Source: a bacterium (lineage in GTDB: Bacteria; Acidobacteriota; Blastocatellia; Pyrinomonadales; Pyrinomonadaceae). Taken from it: a stretch of DNA of 18,177 nucleotides. A program made the translations under genes and the position numbers. The notes under the pieces are model-generated. The model made no database searches and was not told where the DNA came from. It saw only the letters and a list, made by a program, of their open reading frames with translations. Below, in pieces: positions 16,569 to 18,177 of this stretch; position 1 is the stretch's first letter, and every line of letters begins with the position of its first letter. The stretch spans positions 1-18,177 of the forward strand of contig JAQSDP010000426.1 in the NCBI GenBank assembly GCA_029945985.1, in the 5' to 3' direction.

Positions 16569-16814
16569 TTATCTAAAGTCTAGGAACTGCGCCGGGGAAT
16601 GTCCAAATCCACCGATCGAAGCGATCTGCGGCTAGGCGGCGGCGGCCATCAGTCAACCTCATACAGCCAAGCGGCGAATTTGGATAACACACCAACCTTT
16701 CGGGTGTGCCGTCGAATTCTCATCTCGGTCGCTCGCGGAGCTTCATGAAGTAGAAAGGTGCAGCCGCTAGAACGCGAGATGTAGACATCAAAAACGCGGT
16801 GCAGGGTGCGCGGT
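16569..16814. other. Gene-free spacer upstream of the NorD-like gene
   Basis: No credible gene is seen. A 6-bp inverted repeat CACACC/GGTGTG (16688-16693, 16703-16708, 9-base loop) is present. Read on the minus strand it is followed by TTAT, so it is at best a weak terminator for the upstream peptidase-like gene. The NorD-like promoter should lie here, but I cannot identify it. Confidence 0.4.
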
Positions 16815-17039
16815 TTAGCCAGCGACGTTTTCGCCCAATTCGTACATCGTGTGAATGTCAGGTATGTTGAGCGCCGCCCGGTAGTTCGGAAGATCTTCCG
16901 AGTTCAGGTGTTTGTGGTTGTTGGGATGAGAACCGAGGAACACCCCGTCAGAGAACGTTCTCGGGTAACGAGTCACGACAACTTTCCGCGGGTGGAAAAC
17001 CAGTTCAGTGGGTGTGCGGGCTGTCGACCAGAGATGCAA
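16815..17039 (-). CDS. Coding-like segment in a shifted frame after the M15-like gene
   Basis: From about 17030 down to a TAA at 16817-16815 this frame reads as a natural-looking protein segment of about 65-70 residues (for example FHPRKVVVTRYPRTF, HLNSEDLPNYRAALNIPD, ending MYELGENVAG). Codon choice looks like that of the neighbouring genes. It lies +1 relative to the upstream peptidase-like gene, whose stop is at 17007-17005. Two readings are possible: a separate small gene starting at TTG 17039, with no SD and overlapping the upstream gene, or the original C-terminus of that gene separated by a single-base frameshift. The longer version of this frame, up to 17156, is only a shadow of the upstream gene. 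I do not recognise the segment. Confidence 0.4.
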   Translation of the reverse strand: MHLWSTARTPTELVFHPRKVVVTRYPRTFSDGVFLGSHPNNHKHLNSEDLPNYRAALNIPDIHTMYELGENVAG

Positions 17040-18177
17040 ACAGCGGGACCGTTTCGTATTCGCGAGGGCCAAAGTAATACGCTCGCGGAGGGTTGCCATC
17101 GCTGTAGATAAAGATGTGGAAGCAGGCATTGACGCCGTATTCGATAAGAGCGTCAAGCTTTCCGGCCCGTTCCATTTCCGCGAGTTTCGCCATCACAAAA
17201 TTCTGCTCGTCCGCCGTCATGTGCTTCCGGGCAAGGTCGAATGCACAGCCGGAGGTATGCGGCGGCAAACTGCCCTCGCCCCGGACCTTGAAAGAATTGG
17301 CATTGCCCGAATTGAGCAAGATCTGATAGTCCATCGAGCGGGTCAAAGACGTGACCCGTAATGGACGGCCGAACCTTCCGTGATAGGCGTCAGCAAGTTC
17401 CTTCAAGATCGGCTGCGCCCGTGGATGAAACATTCTCAGCAGCCGCATTCGCATCTGCTTTCGGTCCGCCGAATTATTGAGATCGTATTTTCTCCCTGCA
17501 AAATTCTCAGCAAGCCGTGCGATCGATTGATACTTTGGATGTCCGCTCCCGATCTCTGCGCGTTCACTCGGAAACGCGAAAGACATGATCGGGGAGTCCT
17601 GAGCCGAGCCGCCTACGTCCAGATAGAAGCTCTCCGTAGCCATCGGCATCTCTTTCAGCCGCTGCAATTCATCGGTGCTCTGTCGCTTTTCGGCAAGATC
17701 CGCAAAGTCCAGCGGTTGCCGATACCCTTCCGCTTTCATCTCGCGCAGCTTCATCGTCTGTTTGATCACGCCATCGCCGAACAGCTCCTTGGGAACATTC
17801 AACCCGGGAGGACGAATACCCGTCTCGCCCTGCCGCGGCTCGAAAGCCTTTTTCTGCCCGGCAGCAAGCAGCGCCGCAGGCACGTTGAGCTCCGCCTCTT
17901 CATCGACAGCATTGGTGATGTCCGCGACGTTTTCCGACTTGATCTCTTCTTCGGCGGTCTCCCACGACGCTATCAGGTCGTCGAGGTCGTCCTCATCTTC
18001 GCCGCCCAGCGGATCGATCACGCGGGCCGGGATGACAGTGCTGACGATCGCACCTGACCGGCCACCCGCCTTCGGATCGCGAACTAGTAGATAGATGCCA
18101 ATGCCGCCGAGGATCAGTATCAGCAGCGTCATCGCGGCAGAAGCGACGATGAGATAGGTTTGGGTGTTAGAGATCTG
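17005..18177 (-). CDS. Membrane-anchored M15/DUF5715-like peptidase-fold protein (N-terminus beyond window)
   Basis: 390 residues are visible. An ATG lies at 18132, but the frame stays open to the right edge, and the transmembrane helix (TYLIVASAAMTLLILILGG and onward) spans that Met, so the true start is outside the window. After the helix comes an acidic, low-complexity linker (GEDEDDLDDLIASWETAEEE). The C-terminal domain has a VanY/M15-like HxxGxAxD motif in PPHTSGCAFDLA (His at 17259-17257) and a later NACFHIFIY histidine, the expected zinc ligands. It also has the LTRSMDYQ strand seen before that motif in this fold. M15 enzymes cut D-Ala peptide cross-links in the wall. The usual catalytic Glu of ExxWH is not obvious here, so activity is uncertain. 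The DUF5715 assignment is from memory of the motif pattern. The C-terminus may be affected by a frameshift. Confidence 0.83.
   Translation of the reverse strand, partial: QISNTQTYLIVASAAMTLLILILGGIGIYLLVRDPKAGGRSGAIVSTVIPARVIDPLGGEDEDDLDDLIASWETAEEEIKSENVADITNAVDEEAELNVPAALLAAGQKKAFEPRQGETGIRPPGLNVPKELFGDGVIKQTMKLREMKAEGYRQPLDFADLAEKRQSTDELQRLKEMPMATESFYLDVGGSAQDSPIMSFAFPSERAEIGSGHPKYQSIARLAENFAGRKYDLNNSADRKQMRMRLLRMFHPRAQPILKELADAYHGRFGRPLRVTSLTRSMDYQILLNSGNANSFKVRGEGSLPPHTSGCAFDLARKHMTADEQNFVMAKLAEMERAGKLDALIEYGVNACFHIFIYSDGNPPRAYYFGPREYETVPLFASLVDSPHTH

Noticed and set aside
17380..18057. 225-codon plus-strand ORF opposite the M15-like gene
   Set aside because: It lies wholly antisense to a gene with clear transmembrane and M15-like motifs, and its protein is rich in Arg, Leu and His with no recognisable domain.
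1..18177. CRISPR arrays, insertion sequences, toxin-antitoxin or defence genes
   Set aside because: I found no regularly spaced repeats, transposase or integrase motifs, or nuclease/toxin signatures on either strand.

Overview
The window looks like a chromosomal segment of an Acidobacteriota bacterium, probably Blastocatellia/Pyrinomonadales-like. This is inferred from gene content only: a very large Oar-type TonB-dependent receptor with an N-terminal carboxypeptidase-regulatory-like domain, two secreted seven-repeat FG-GAP/CRTAC1 proteins with ASPIC/UnbV C-termini, and a secreted TPR protein. I see no insertion sequence, CRISPR array, rRNA or complete tRNA.

Left part (1-8282, all minus strand): a five-gene carbohydrate-use operon, read right to left. 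It holds a TonB-dependent receptor, a secreted TPR protein, a secreted jelly-roll (concanavalin-like) protein, a secreted family-43 glycoside hydrolase and a LacI-family repressor cut by the left window edge. Gaps are 89, 9, 18 and 5 bases. The arrangement resembles a polysaccharide-utilisation locus without a recognisable SusD. A 10-bp hairpin lies between the receptor and the TPR gene. Upstream of the receptor, in the divergent control region (8283-8563), two abutting LacI-type operator-like sites form a 12-bp tandem repeat, and a third related site lies 33 bp away. The simplest model is that the repressor at the end of the operon controls the operon's own promoter, and perhaps the divergent gene too.

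Middle part (8564-12434): two secreted FG-GAP/ASPIC paralogues face each other tail to tail, separated by about 310 bases with no convincing gene. They share seven calcium-loop repeats and a cysteine pair between repeats 3 and 4. The first shares the control region of the receptor operon and is probably part of the same surface or periplasmic programme.

Right part (12435-18177): a gene-free stretch ends in a degenerate tRNA-3'-end-like sequence, followed by a perfect 11-bp terminator-like hairpin. That hairpin overlaps the only possible start region of a PAP2 membrane phosphatase gene. Convergent with PAP2 is a 1030-residue NorD/CbbO-type von Willebrand A protein with an intact MIDAS site but no neighbouring MoxR/CbbQ/NorQ ATPase in view. 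Upstream of it lies a membrane-anchored M15/DUF5715-like peptidase-fold protein running off the right edge. A coding-looking tail in another frame directly after its stop suggests a frameshift or a small overlapping gene.

All assignments come from reading motifs in the translated sequence. No database search was run.
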